Origin: Knufia peltigerae
Taxonomy: Eukaryota; Ascomycota; Eurotiomycetes; Chaetothyriales; Trichomeriaceae
Length of the DNA: 64,000 nucleotides
Direction of reading: 5' to 3'
NCBI GenBank assembly: GCA_030247855.1
Contig: JAPDRN010000013.1
Span: 248,001-312,000, forward strand
Shown here: positions 1 to 10,488 of the stretch, piece after piece
Layout: every line of letters starts with the position of its first letter
Position numbering within the stretch: position 1 is the stretch's first letter
Program-made: the position numbers and the translations under genes
Notes under the pieces: model-generated
Databases searched by the model: none
Told to the model about the DNA's origin: nothing
What the model saw: the letters and a program-made list of their open reading frames with translations, nothing else

Positions 1-420
1 AGAGCGTAACCGTAGTCAACACGTCCGGCAAATTGCCAAAGTCGCTGATCCGAGATTGAAGGAGGCTACGGGAGGATAACCTGTGAAGGTGGCGTAGATA
101 TTAAACATTTATAGACTCAGACAACGTCAACAAACAACATTCTTCCCTCAAGACTGTCCAATATGGAGAACTGTTCAGTTCATACTGCTTCACACCGTGG
201 CGCATAGACCTATAATACTCCACCGCAGGTATATCTACGGCAGTCGAATAATTTGCGACACGCAATTCGCAACAAACCATCAGCGCAGTTCAATGTAAAG
301 GTCAATGTTATATCAACTCATCATTTGAAAACATTGCAACCTGAAAGACGTTCTATTAATTACTGCGCTCAATTATAATCGCTGATAGTTTCCATCTACC
401 TTGCTCAACCGATCTTCGCC
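1..420. other. Intergenic: upstream region of ABD1
   Basis: There is no coding signal on either strand. The stretch is the leader and promoter side of the cap methyltransferase gene. No repeat or RNA gene was seen. Confidence 0.5.
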
Positions 421-2211
421 ATGTCGGACCCCCCACCACGAAGGAGACGCTCGTCTCTCGCATACGATCCAGCACGAGACACCTTCAAAGAGATTCCTGA
501 CACAAAGGTTGAAGAAGCTATTGTTGAGGAAGAGTCTGAGCAGCCTAGAAAGAAGAGGAGATCAGAATCACCTGAAAGAGAACCCAAAGATGAGCTCCAG
601 AAGGACTCCGCTCCAAACACATCCCCCGATCCACCAAAGCAACGCTTGTCCGTGTCGCCCTCGAGACGCGCAAAGCAGTCTCCCAAACCTGCGGCGAATG
701 GGGACCGGTATCCCAAAGCTTCTCCGAGAACGCCTGCCGATCTGCCACGCATACCGCGCAAGCCCAGAGAGGATGGTGAAGTCTCTGCGTCTCGGCCTAC
801 CTCTTCAGCCTTTAGTCGACGCCCTCTACCAGATGAGCGAAGAAGCAGACCCCGATCACGTTCCCCACGACGTCGGTCACCGTCAAATATCTATCGTCGT
901 CGCTCGCCGGCCCGGGAACGACCGAAATCCCCCTCTCCGATTCGAGACTCCCCTCCGAGAGAGATCATCCGCCCCGGCGGAGCTCGAGGACGGGGACGCA
1001 ATGTCTTGGCAGAACAACAGAGACTTGCTGCGGAAAGAGAACAAAAGAGCGCAGGTCTGGTAAGCCATACGAATCGGGGTGTTCAAGAAGTCTCGAATCA
1101 ATTTTACAACGCACGACCAGAGTGGGTTAAAGAGCGTGGCCGCGATTGGCGAAGGAATGAATCACAGATCAAAGGGCTCCGCAGCTTCAATAACTGGGTC
1201 AAATCATGTCTAATACAACGATTCAGTCCTGTAGAAAAGCAACAAGTCGAGGAATTGGGATGGGGAGAAGAAGCCAAGGAGCCTGAAGAGCAAAAGCCTC
1301 TGCTTGTGCTGGATGTAGGTTGTGGTAAAGGAGGTGATCTTGGAAAATGGCAACTTGCTCCTCAGGTCGTTGGCCTTTATGTCGGTCTGGACCCTGCAGA
1401 GACCAGTATTTCCCAAGCACGCGAACGGTACCAATCGATGAGACGTGGACGCAGACCCATCTTCGACGCCTACTTTCTCCCACAAGACTGCTTTGGTGCT
1501 TGGATTGGTGATGTCGGGATTGTGCGAGAAGTGGGGATCGACCCGAATGCTGGCAATGGACAACCGAGTCGCTGGGGTGGCGGCGGCTTTGACGTCGTTT
1601 CAGCCATGTTCACCATGCATTATGCCTTTGAATCAGAAGAGAAGGTAAAAATGATGCTCAGGAACATTGCGGGCGCCCTCAAAAAGGGCGGACGATTCAT
1701 CGGAGTTGTCCCGAACAGCGATGTCTCTGCCGGGCATATTCGCGCCTGGTTTGCGGACAGAGGGAAGAATGCTAGCAACGCCGATGGACAGAATGGTGTG
1801 CCGAAGGAAGAGGGCGAGGCAGAAGATGATGATGATGAAGGCCCGACTTGGGGAAATTCCATCTACAAGGTCAGATTTCCCATGGATCCTGCCCGACCCC
1901 TGAATCCTGATGGATCATTCCGGCCACCTTTCTCATGGAAATATACCTACTGGATGGCTGAGGCCGTGGATGTGCCTGAATTTGTGGTTCCCTGGGAAGC
2001 ATTCCGTGCTATTGCAGAGACATACAATCTTGAACAGAGATACAGAAAACCGTTCCTTGATGTTTGGGAAACGGAGCAAGGGAACAGAGAAATGATGGCT
2101 CTGGCTTCACGAATGGGTGTTACCAGATACGAAGGGGGTGATTTACTCTTGAGCCCCGAGGAGAAAGAAGCCGTTGGCTTCTATCATGCTTTTTGCTTCG
2201 TCAAGGTCTAA
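421..2211 (+). CDS. ABD1: mRNA cap guanine-N7 methyltransferase
   Basis: This 596-residue, intron-free protein should methylate the guanine cap of nascent mRNA in the nucleus using S-adenosylmethionine. Residues 1-205 are a disordered, Arg/Ser/Pro-rich tail. The catalytic part follows: RNESQIKGLRSFNNWVK is the family's entry motif, VLDVGCGKGGDLGKW (about residues 296-310) is the SAM-binding motif I, FDVVSAMFTMHYAFES matches the family's FDVVS...HYAFES block, and FYHAFCFVKV is the usual C-terminus. An Asp/Glu-rich insert sits near residue 465. The ATG at 421 opens the frame. The basic N-terminus is longer than in yeast Abd1 but common in filamentous fungi. The identification is firm; the role of the tail is inference. 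Confidence 0.95.
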   Translation: MSDPPPRRRRSSLAYDPARDTFKEIPDTKVEEAIVEEESEQPRKKRRSESPEREPKDELQKDSAPNTSPDPPKQRLSVSPSRRAKQSPKPAANGDRYPKASPRTPADLPRIPRKPREDGEVSASRPTSSAFSRRPLPDERRSRPRSRSPRRRSPSNIYRRRSPARERPKSPSPIRDSPPREIIRPGGARGRGRNVLAEQQRLAAEREQKSAGLVSHTNRGVQEVSNQFYNARPEWVKERGRDWRRNESQIKGLRSFNNWVKSCLIQRFSPVEKQQVEELGWGEEAKEPEEQKPLLVLDVGCGKGGDLGKWQLAPQVVGLYVGLDPAETSISQARERYQSMRRGRRPIFDAYFLPQDCFGAWIGDVGIVREVGIDPNAGNGQPSRWGGGGFDVVSAMFTMHYAFESEEKVKMMLRNIAGALKKGGRFIGVVPNSDVSAGHIRAWFADRGKNASNADGQNGVPKEEGEAEDDDDEGPTWGNSIYKVRFPMDPARPLNPDGSFRPPFSWKYTYWMAEAVDVPEFVVPWEAFRAIAETYNLEQRYRKPFLDVWETEQGNREMMALASRMGVTRYEGGDLLLSPEEKEAVGFYHAFCFVKV

Positions 2212-3318
2212 GCAGGTAGCACTGGTGTACTTGCTAAAGACGAAAAGCGTCAATAAATCACAAAATTCACGAGACCAGACTTTTACGGGTTAGGTTTGCA
2301 AGTATTGCCTACTAGGTCAGAGATTCACACCTAAAAAATTCGAAACATAGGTTAGGATCTGGGGAATATCGCTGAGTGGTGATGGGATCATTACTTACTT
2401 ATTACCTATCTATCTGAGGTACTTACTCATCGTACACTTAGCCCTCGCAGTCAGGCTTGTGCTGGGAACAAACGAGCCATCCATTTGTGTCACTGTTTCT
2501 CACCTATGTCATGCCCGTGTAAGAGGTCTTACCCACACTGACTGGCCCAGAGAAAGCGCGCTGTGTCTTCGCTTAGGTGCATATGGCACGCTGAAAACAC
2601 GCGGTGGCCTGGGTCGATATCTGTGCACACTGGCGGATGGCTAGTGTTGTTTGCCGCCACATGAGACTAGGGAGCCAGTGTAGGGAATAGGGAAAATAGG
2701 GGGAGGCCGTTGTTATCGTTATCGACACGTGATGTAGATGTGGGTCTCGCGTGATTGAGGGCCGTTGAGATCTCATCTTTTCGATCTTCCCAACTCCTCC
2801 AAGTGTATCATCTACGCATCGTTCCGGAGATAGTAGCATGAAGCAATCATCGCCACAAAGCTCCATCGGCGCATCTTGCTCAGAGTCATGTCGTCAATCG
2901 GTAGAGAAATGGACCAGTGGTGGACAGCTGACCAGGAGACATCGTTGAATCATGGCCGGTCTAGTTATCAATCAGTAAATCACGGTAATTCCAATTTCTT
3001 TCAGAGGTTCGGTCTGAATGTCTTGAATGCCTTGCTGCAATTTCCTGCGAGCTCTCGGTGGCCGAGCTGACCCTAGGACATGACACTTTTGTGACACGAG
3101 TTCGTCGAAAGCTCAGAGGGTTCGAGCCACGCGATCCCCACACGTCGCGTATAGGGGCTGACAAGACCCTCGGCGCATATACTGAACTTCAAAATGCCCT
3201 TATACTGCCACGCGGTGGGCACCAGGATGTGAACCTCTGACACCACAGGTATTATTGTTATAACGCCTCAAGGCAACCTTCGTCATTATCAGGGCTGGCC
3301 AAAAATCCGTTCTCAAGT
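2212..3318. other. Intergenic, about 1.1 kb
   Basis: This separates the 3' end of ABD1 from the chitinase start. Short open frames here lack family features or proper ATG starts. A tRNA B-box-like string near 3119 does not fold into a tRNA (see rejected items). The part next to 3318 presumably holds the chitinase promoter. Confidence 0.5.
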
Positions 3319-5280
3319 ATGCGGACCAACATTATATATGCTGCACTATTCGCAGCTCTCTCATCGGCCTCTTCAGGTGCCAATGATGGATCTGACGAAG
3401 AGTGTGAAGTCAATACGGAACTCGTTTTTGATTGGGATCATGTGTATTTCGGTCAAGGGGCAGTACCGGGTCCCGATAATGGTATCCCCTGGACCGCCCC
3501 AGCACCAAATGGCATGAACTCCCCTCCCGTTCAAGCTATCAGCAAGGGCAGTGATGATAATGGTAACCCCTGGACGAAATCTGTGCCCAGCGACCGAACC
3601 ATCACCTTGACCACAACTTGGACGGAGCCCTGCTCGACAGGATATACCACCATGACGACGATTGTGACCACCACTCACTGTGGTTGCACCGAAACTCCTG
3701 TCCCAACCATCTCCATGAAGACAGTCACTATTACACCGTCACCTGGGTGGCCTTTCAGCCAACCCATCACCTGTACGATCCCAGTACCTCCAACGACATC
3801 TGGAACATTTTCGTCTTCAAACAATGGCTGGGGATCTCGAACGGGCTCTCCCGCATCCGGCAGCACATCCTCTTCGGCACCTCCTAGCAGTCACGGTTGG
3901 CCTTCCTCCTCGTCATCCAATGGACAGCCGGTCTCTACCTCTACCGGGGCCACAACAGTGGGAAGCAGCAGCAGCTCCGGATGGCCAACGTCAAGCTCGG
4001 TTGGCTCGACTACAATAACTTCGAGCACGAGCTCGCAATCTTCGTCCGCAAGCACAACCTCAACAAGCACCAGCCCTCTACCTACCGTCAGTGGCGCTCG
4101 CAACGTGGGTTACTACGTTAACTGGGCGATCTATGCAAGGAATTTCACCGTGCAAGACTTGCAGACTCAATTCCTGACTCACGTTTTGTACGCTTTTGCC
4201 AAGGTCGATCCTGCTTCTGGGAACGTCCTCTTGAGCGACACATGGGCGGACACCGACAAACCATGGCCTGGTGACGACACCAGCGCCACGGGTCTGAACC
4301 TATTCGGCAACCTCAAGCAGCTGTATCTGCGCAAAATCCAAAATCGCAATTTGAAGACGTTGCTTTCCATCGGAGGCTGGACGTTTTCTCCCAGTTTCGC
4401 AACCGCAACCAGCACCGAACAAGGTCGCCAAAACTTCGCCAACAGTGCCGTGACGCTGCTTCAAGACTTGGGCTTCGACGGCATCGACATCGACTGGGAG
4501 TATCCCGCCGATGCGACGCAAGCGGCCAATTTTGTCTCGTTACTCCAGACGCTTCGTGCAGCTCTCGACGCGTCGTCCACGAGAAACAACCAGACACGGT
4601 TTTTGATGTCGGTGGCCGTCTCTGCGGGTCCGGACAAGTACAACGTGCTCGACGTCCCAGGGATGGATGCCTCCCTAGATTTCTGGAACTTGATGGCCTA
4701 CGACTTTATCGTTTCCAACTCCAATGTCACCGCTTTCCAAGACAACCTTTACCCGTCGGTCAACCATCCACTGTCGACCCCCTTCAACGCCAACGACGCC
4801 GTCGACGCCTACCTCGAAAAGGGGGTCGACCGATCCAGGTTGGTTTTGGGAATGCCACTGTACGGTCGGTCATTTCTCAACTCGACCGGTCCCGGTTCGC
4901 CTTGTCTCCCGGATCCAAACGGCTCTTGGGAACCCGGGGTTTGGGATTTCAAGGTTCTACCCAAGGCGGGCGCGTCCGAATTCTTCGACCCTCGAGCCAT
5001 CGCCTCTTACAGCTTCGACAACGCCACGGGCAACTTCATCACCTATGACACCTTCGACACGGTCAGGCTCTACAAGGCCGGGTACGTCCTGAACAAGGGG
5101 CTGGGTGGTGGCATGTGGTGGGAGACCAGCGCCGACAGGCCCATCGGGCAAGGGTCCCTGATCGAAGCCTTTTTGCGTGAATTCATCCCCCTCGACGAGG
5201 TTCAGATAGTCGAGAACGAGTTGTCCTACCCCGAGAGCAAGTATGTCAATTTGAGGGCCGGGATGGTCTCTTCTGATTAG
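3319..5280 (+). CDS. Secreted GH18 chitinase with Ser/Thr-rich linker
   Basis: The 653-residue protein begins with a signal peptide (about residues 1-20, hydrophobic core AALFAALSSAS). Next come an approximately 130-residue module rich in Thr with a few cysteines, a Ser/Thr/Gly/Trp linker (about 155-255) likely to be O-glycosylated, and a GH18 catalytic domain from about 260. The SIGG strand and the DGIDIDWEYP motif are both present; the DxxDxDxE residues are D387, D390, D392 and E394, so the retaining chitinase chemistry looks intact. It should cleave chitin in the wall or medium. No GPI signal is evident at the C-terminus (ending GMVSSD). The N-terminal module is not recognised. A related endo-N-acetylglucosaminidase activity is less likely. 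Confidence 0.92.
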   Translation: MRTNIIYAALFAALSSASSGANDGSDEECEVNTELVFDWDHVYFGQGAVPGPDNGIPWTAPAPNGMNSPPVQAISKGSDDNGNPWTKSVPSDRTITLTTTWTEPCSTGYTTMTTIVTTTHCGCTETPVPTISMKTVTITPSPGWPFSQPITCTIPVPPTTSGTFSSSNNGWGSRTGSPASGSTSSSAPPSSHGWPSSSSSNGQPVSTSTGATTVGSSSSSGWPTSSSVGSTTITSSTSSQSSSASTTSTSTSPLPTVSGARNVGYYVNWAIYARNFTVQDLQTQFLTHVLYAFAKVDPASGNVLLSDTWADTDKPWPGDDTSATGLNLFGNLKQLYLRKIQNRNLKTLLSIGGWTFSPSFATATSTEQGRQNFANSAVTLLQDLGFDGIDIDWEYPADATQAANFVSLLQTLRAALDASSTRNNQTRFLMSVAVSAGPDKYNVLDVPGMDASLDFWNLMAYDFIVSNSNVTAFQDNLYPSVNHPLSTPFNANDAVDAYLEKGVDRSRLVLGMPLYGRSFLNSTGPGSPCLPDPNGSWEPGVWDFKVLPKAGASEFFDPRAIASYSFDNATGNFITYDTFDTVRLYKAGYVLNKGLGGGMWWETSADRPIGQGSLIEAFLREFIPLDEVQIVENELSYPESKYVNLRAGMVSSD

Positions 5281-6475
5281 GTGGATTTGTTTTTTCGGGA
5301 GTTAATTTTTAGAATATTATTCTGTGGCATGAATACTGGAAATATTTTTGGAAGTTCTTGCTCATCATTCTAAAATCCAACTGTCATTGCTGTGCAATGC
5401 CTTCGGAAAGAGAGACGTATCTCATTGTCCACTTTTAAAGTATGACGTTCGTTAGTACAGATAGAATGTCATTTTGTTTTTGAACATCTGTTGGATAATG
5501 AAAATGTGTGATCAGAATTCAAGTCGGGTAGGAATAGAACAGACGGATCTGCAAATCTTGATTAACAATGCCTCGTGTACCTTTATGTAGGCATCAGTGA
5601 CTAGATTTGTCCAGGTTTTGGTATCAGAAGAAAAAAGGAGAGAAAAAAACAACAAATGTAGAAAAGGACATCATGTTGACTAACCACCCTAGACTCCTTA
5701 CCTCATACTGAAAACTTGATGTCCACGCTTATTGTCAACGTGTTGTGGATCACTCCCTCTCAGACTTTCCTCATCGTCGACAAAGAATGTTGACTCTGGA
5801 TAGAAGAATGTTAGAGAGGCGGAAAGTTTTGCCGTTCAGAGGATAGAACGCATGTTCCCCTATGTTGTTTAGTGGGAGAGGGTAATGTGGGCTTTTTCTT
5901 GGTGGGAAATTTATACCTCGTTTCTTTTTGGCACTGTAGCCTTGTTTACGATTATCATCGATAATGTCTCTGCAGCTCGATCGTGAAAGTACTAGTACTG
6001 ATCTCTGAACCGGGGAGATCGACCCATCAAGGCTCCACCTAGTCCCTTTGGACCTTTGGTTCACCAAGACTAGAGTTTCAAGACCTCGCCATTGTTTACT
6101 TTTAGTCTGGGGTTCAGACAAACTTACGCATGATGACTGTGGATCTCCAAGGCGTCGACGAGGCCGAAGAGTTTTCGTTGTTCAGGTAATCTGTAAAAGT
6201 CTTTGGTACAGAGTACAAACCTACCTAACGAGGGTAAAAGTCTCGTGCGTCTCCCTCAACCTCAACGCCGATCTTGAGAGGTTCAACGCTTGTCACCTGC
6301 AGGCAACAACGGAGGAGAGGGTCTCAACAAAAAATGACGGGCTCCTGGAGATCAACTTCGTCGTGTATAAATACGTGTTGTCCCCCCTGTGTTTGAATCC
6401 GAAATCCAACACTCTTGACAACGGCTGCCCTCAACAACATCGTCATCATCAACAAGAGCAGCAGCAGCAACCATC
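5281..6475. other. Intergenic, about 1.2 kb
   Basis: This is AT-rich non-coding sequence between the chitinase and the small secreted protein gene. Open frames here have no family features. The last 120 bp hold a TATA element and a CA/AGC-rich 5' leader. Confidence 0.5.
6366..6373 (+). promoter_or_regulatory. TATA box of the small secreted protein gene
   Basis: TATAAATA lies about 110 bp before the ATG at 6476, a normal distance for a fungal core promoter. A perfect TATA box suggests a strongly or conditionally expressed gene. Confidence 0.55.
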
Positions 6476-7051
6476 ATGCGTGTTACCACTCTTCTCGGTC
6501 TCCTTTTCTTCTTGGCCGCCGCCATGGCCATCCCCATCACCAGCACTGGCGGCGGCAACGGTCCTCACGGACCTGTTGGTCACAATGTGACCGACACCCT
6601 CCCCCCCGGTCGCAACTCGACCGACGACGAGGTTCCCTTCCCCGGCCACCGGGTGGCCACCCGCAACTTCCCCGGTCGGAACTCGGCCAACCCCTTTCCC
6701 GGCCACAAGGTGGCCGATGCCTTCTTTGGCCCCGGCGGTGACGGCGGTCACCACAACTCGACCCACGAGGCCGACGCCTTCTTCCTCCCTCCCGGTGGCC
6801 ACAAGGTGGTCGCCGCCCGTGACGCCCTGGCCCCCCGTGGTCGGAACTCGACCCACGTCTTCTTCCCCCCCTCCTCGGGTCAAAACTCGACCTACCCTTT
6901 CCTCCCTCCCGACATCCCCGTCGAGATCAACGTCGAGGTGGAGAAGGAGGAGGAACCCGTTGTCGTTGAGCGCGGTCAATATATTGACTGCATCATGAGC
7001 AACCAGTTCTGCACTCCTCACACTCCTCCTCCACCAGCGGACGAGGAATGA
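6476..7051 (+). CDS. Small secreted sequon-repeat protein, unknown function
   Basis: This 191-residue protein has a clear signal peptide (residues 1-18, core LLGLLFFLAAAMA). Residues 35-145 contain irregular repeats of a G-[RHQ]-N-S-T unit followed by a Phe/Pro/Gly stretch and often G-H-[KR]-V-A. N-glycosylation sequons occur at N37, N47, N94, N124 and N137, while N69 is a decayed copy (NSA). The C-terminus is acidic then Pro-rich with two cysteines. Codon use is extremely C-ending, pointing to high expression. No Kex2 dibasic site separates the repeats, which argues against a standard cyclic-peptide precursor. A cell-surface or effector-like glycoprotein is plausible. No family was recognised. 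Confidence 0.7.
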   Translation: MRVTTLLGLLFFLAAAMAIPITSTGGGNGPHGPVGHNVTDTLPPGRNSTDDEVPFPGHRVATRNFPGRNSANPFPGHKVADAFFGPGGDGGHHNSTHEADAFFLPPGGHKVVAARDALAPRGRNSTHVFFPPSSGQNSTYPFLPPDIPVEINVEVEKEEEPVVVERGQYIDCIMSNQFCTPHTPPPPADEE

Positions 7052-7641
7052 GGGAGGCCCTCGGTTTTGGTTCGGTTTGGTGCTGTGCTGGCTGGCTGTG
7101 GACGGAAGCGGCCGTACAGCAGCCGTTTGAGTGTGGTGATGTGGCGTGTGGCGTTTTGGCGTTTTGACCTTTTGGTTTTTGTGGCGTTTGCCATTGTGCT
7201 TGTACTTATGTGTACGCACAAAGAAAAATGTGTTTACAGTGATGTGCACACTTTTATGCATGGAGGAATGTATCTCTCGTCCGAGTAGATACTCAAGAGT
7301 ACATGGCAATGTGGGTTGTGGAGTATTGAGCCCCTGTCACGGGGTATCACACTCATCAAGGAAAAGTTGGTACTCACTTCGTAATCATTACCTAGTGCTG
7401 AATAGAAACCACATGTCCTCCGCAATAAGCCTGATCTCTGTTTCCCAGAATTTGCCATTGATAACTGTCCCGGACCCGTAGCTGGCCGCTTAAGCATGAG
7501 AATTGTCTGGTACTCAGCTCTGTCTCAAAACCTAGTCATCGATGATATCACGGTCCTTCAAATGTAGATCACACCATGTTCACTCAAATGTCATCGACAA
7601 CATCCAGATACCCCTCCCGAGTTCACTCAGATAGGTCGCCA
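7052..7641. other. Intergenic, convergent 3' regions
   Basis: This lies between the 3' ends of the small secreted protein (+) and the unknown protein (-). A T/G-rich run at 7140-7220 follows the first stop. Nothing coding was found. Confidence 0.45.
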
Positions 7642-9876
7642 TCAGCAGATGATATGAGTACAGCGGTCCGTATTCCTCAGATATAGGTCCACACAACATT
7701 TCAAACAGGCCGAGCCCCTAACCACAGCGGGCTCCCCAGCAGCCAGAGCAAAAAATCGTAGGCTCTCGTCTCCGGCCACTGCCACGATCCAAGCGAAAAG
7801 ACGAGGCTCTCCACGGGCATGAGGATTAACCATGGATCCATTGTAGTATGGCGTGACGAATTTAGCTTCACGGTATGGTTGCTGGTCTGGTAAAGGACTC
7901 TCCGCCATATGCGCGCAAGACGAGATGAAAAGCGAGGCACATGCCGTCTCCAGTGCTCGCATCGGACTGAAACGGTTAAAAGGACGGGATAATTCCATAT
8001 GCAGTGATAGATACCCATCTTCTCCCTTGACTTGCCATCCCAGCTTGGCGTAAGGTACAAGGTTCATTGGAGTTTGACAGAGGGTTATGATGACCAGGAA
8101 TTGTCGTGTATGAACGTGACGTCTCACTTTTGACAAGCTGATACCTACGACCTCTGTATAGGATAGAACCCGGGCCAACAATCAATTGAGGAGTGGTAGA
8201 CTATCGACGGGGTCATTCCATGAGTCGAATTGCGCTGGGTAGACAACCTGGCCCATGTCGCCTGATGCTACCCAATCTTGCTGATACTTGACCTCTGTGA
8301 CAGAGTAGCGTTCATGGAAGTTCTTCCCGCGATACGTGGTCCTAGGAAGGATTTTGTGACCGACAAGTTGAAGAGCCCTATCAAACACATCTTGGGCTTC
8401 TAGCTTTGTTTCTGACTCCACAGGTCTCTCGAGATCGTTTGGATTGTATGTAATAGAGGCAACTGCGGAGGAGAAGGAGCTCTGAGAACGCAGCCTCGGG
8501 TATGCCAAAACACGAACCTCTTCTTCACCAAAGTCAAGGAGCGCAATAGCAAGGATGTCCATTGTCATAGCGACAATTGCGTCGCGAAAGTTGATGATAT
8601 TTTCACACTTGGCATGTTCTGGATGCATCTTGGGGGGATTATGTTGGGAGCATGCCGGATAGTCGCACTCCTTTAGAAGCCAGCCCTCGAAGGCGGAAAC
8701 AGCAGGCAAGGAAAATAGAGGGACAGATAGATCTCTGGGAAATTCGGAGGGTGGTTCTTCTAGGCCGCAAAATGTGGCTATTGTGGAAAGGATATCCAAA
8801 TTTGAGGGCCAAAGAGCTACATCGAACTGCTTGTACTCATCGGGAGTTTGGTGCCTCAGATCTCTCCCAATGATGACATTCTTCGTTGCAATTTTGGTGG
8901 AATATAGTAAGGCCTGCACCAAGGCAGCGTGTCCCAACTCGGCGTGAAGGCCATAAGATCTTGAACGTCGAGCACCGTAAGCTTTCACTGAAATAAGGCC
9001 GTTCCAAAGATGTTGTTGACTGAACAAATCCAACGAGCCGGACCACAACACAGAAGGACTCAGCAGCTCTCGGAAGACTTCTATGGCGATGCCATAATCG
9101 GATTCTTGGACCATCATGGTGACCTTACTGGGATATTGTGCGACCAAGACACCGCCATCCTCGGCAATTACGTGTGGAGGATATCCAAGGCACCATTTCG
9201 TAAAGGCAATAATCCATGCGTGATATATGGGACTCTTGATAACTATATGAGAGGCTTCACCAACTCTCTCCACAGCTCGAAATGCGTCGACTATAGCTGT
9301 CAAACCCTCGGGGGTGGGGTGCTGACGTTGACTAAAAAAGCTAGCGGATTCTTTTGGCCATGTCGAGTGTGTTGATATGTAATTCTCCCAGCCAGCAACA
9401 CTTTCGGCGAACTGTAGTCTCCTGAGCTTGTACTCCAGAGCATTCATAAGATCTCGAATTTGGAAGACTGTCGGCATAAGCTGGTCGCTTCTCGATGTAG
9501 CATTAATCATCATCTCGATCGCCCGGGCTGCCACGAGGGTGTCCTCTGTGCAAAGAAGTGCTGCTACGAGGCTCATAAATCTTACGCCTGCACTTGTTAA
9601 GGACAGCTGAGAGGCTGAATCGTTTGCCGCATAACCGATTTTAGCATGGAGAAATTTGACAACATGTGAGACATGCCGCTTGCTCGCTTCCTTCTCTACC
9701 AGCATTTGTGTTTGTTGACATATTGCTAGAGTATTTCCAAATGCTTCGGCGACCAGAATGGCGAGAGGCTGGATATTGTCGCTGGTTGCTGCTGTCAACA
9801 TACCTTGGGCGAAGGATAAAATCGACTCTGATGATTGCTGGAGATTCCAGCTGGCCGATATCTGGCTACTGCTCAT
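7642..9876 (-). CDS. Unknown fungal protein, frame interrupted by TGA
   Basis: From the ATG at 9876 the frame runs 564 codons to a TGA at 8184-8182; the preceding open frame starts only with GTG. The protein has an alpha-helical N-terminal half and a Cys/His cluster (ECDYPACSQHNPP). I recognise no family. Directly after the TGA the same frame stays open for 179 more codons (8181-7642), with coding-like sequence such as LVPYAKLGWQVKGEDGYLSL. A 48-bp stretch, 8201-8154, begins GTCTAC and ends CTATACAG; it is a multiple of three and removing it deletes the TGA, giving 728 residues. The weak donor makes this uncertain. Alternatives are termination at 8182, a nonsense mutation, or readthrough. Confidence 0.5.
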
Positions 9877-10488
9877 CTTGACTGGGACTGGCACGACAGT
9901 GGCGGTTCCGAGGGTATTGATCGCGTTACGGGAGCATTATTGATCAACCTTAAAACAACATGATGTGCTGAAGTTAGGAAATCCAAGTAGATTGGACGAA
10001 GAAAACACTTACGGCGTGGTGAGGCTGTCGACCAGTTTCATCGGAAAGTATTGCCTGACATTTCGCTGGCTTGCGGGGTTTATCGCATTCTCGCCATCCG
10101 GGATTGGTTGCAAATGACAAGGATGTAGACGAGTCCAATTGTTCAGCCTCATTTGGGTGCAGTTGTGGTATTGGGCTATTGGTTCTGTTAGCGCCGAGGT
10201 GTTGTGACCCTACCTTGTTCCCAAGAAGTGATCCAAGTCACAGGAGAATACAAAATCTTGAGACATATGTAGCCAATCGAACTGAGCTGGAAGAGAAGCA
10301 GAAAATCGGTTGAGAAGTTTACGCGGTTACAACTGTCCCCGTTCTGATCGCTGTTATAGAATGTCCCAGTAATTTTTGTGTCGTGAGGCCTTTACCGCTT
10401 GTCGAAGAGACATTGAGAAACACACATACTCCACAAACGATGAGAGTAATCTTCACTGTATGCCCCATACTGTGCACTTGCGTGTGTC
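9877..10488. other. Intergenic, about 0.6 kb
   Basis: This lies upstream of the unknown minus-strand protein and downstream of the dehydrogenase. No coding or repeat signal was seen. Confidence 0.45.

Noticed and set aside
3058..3135. tRNA-like A and B boxes (GGTGGCCGAGCTG and GGTTCGAGCC)
   Set aside because: The T-stem and acceptor stem do not pair, so no cloverleaf forms.
6449..7309. 286-codon minus-strand frame over the secreted repeat protein
   Set aside because: It is an antisense shadow of the GC-rich, repetitive plus-strand gene, which has a signal peptide and TATA box.
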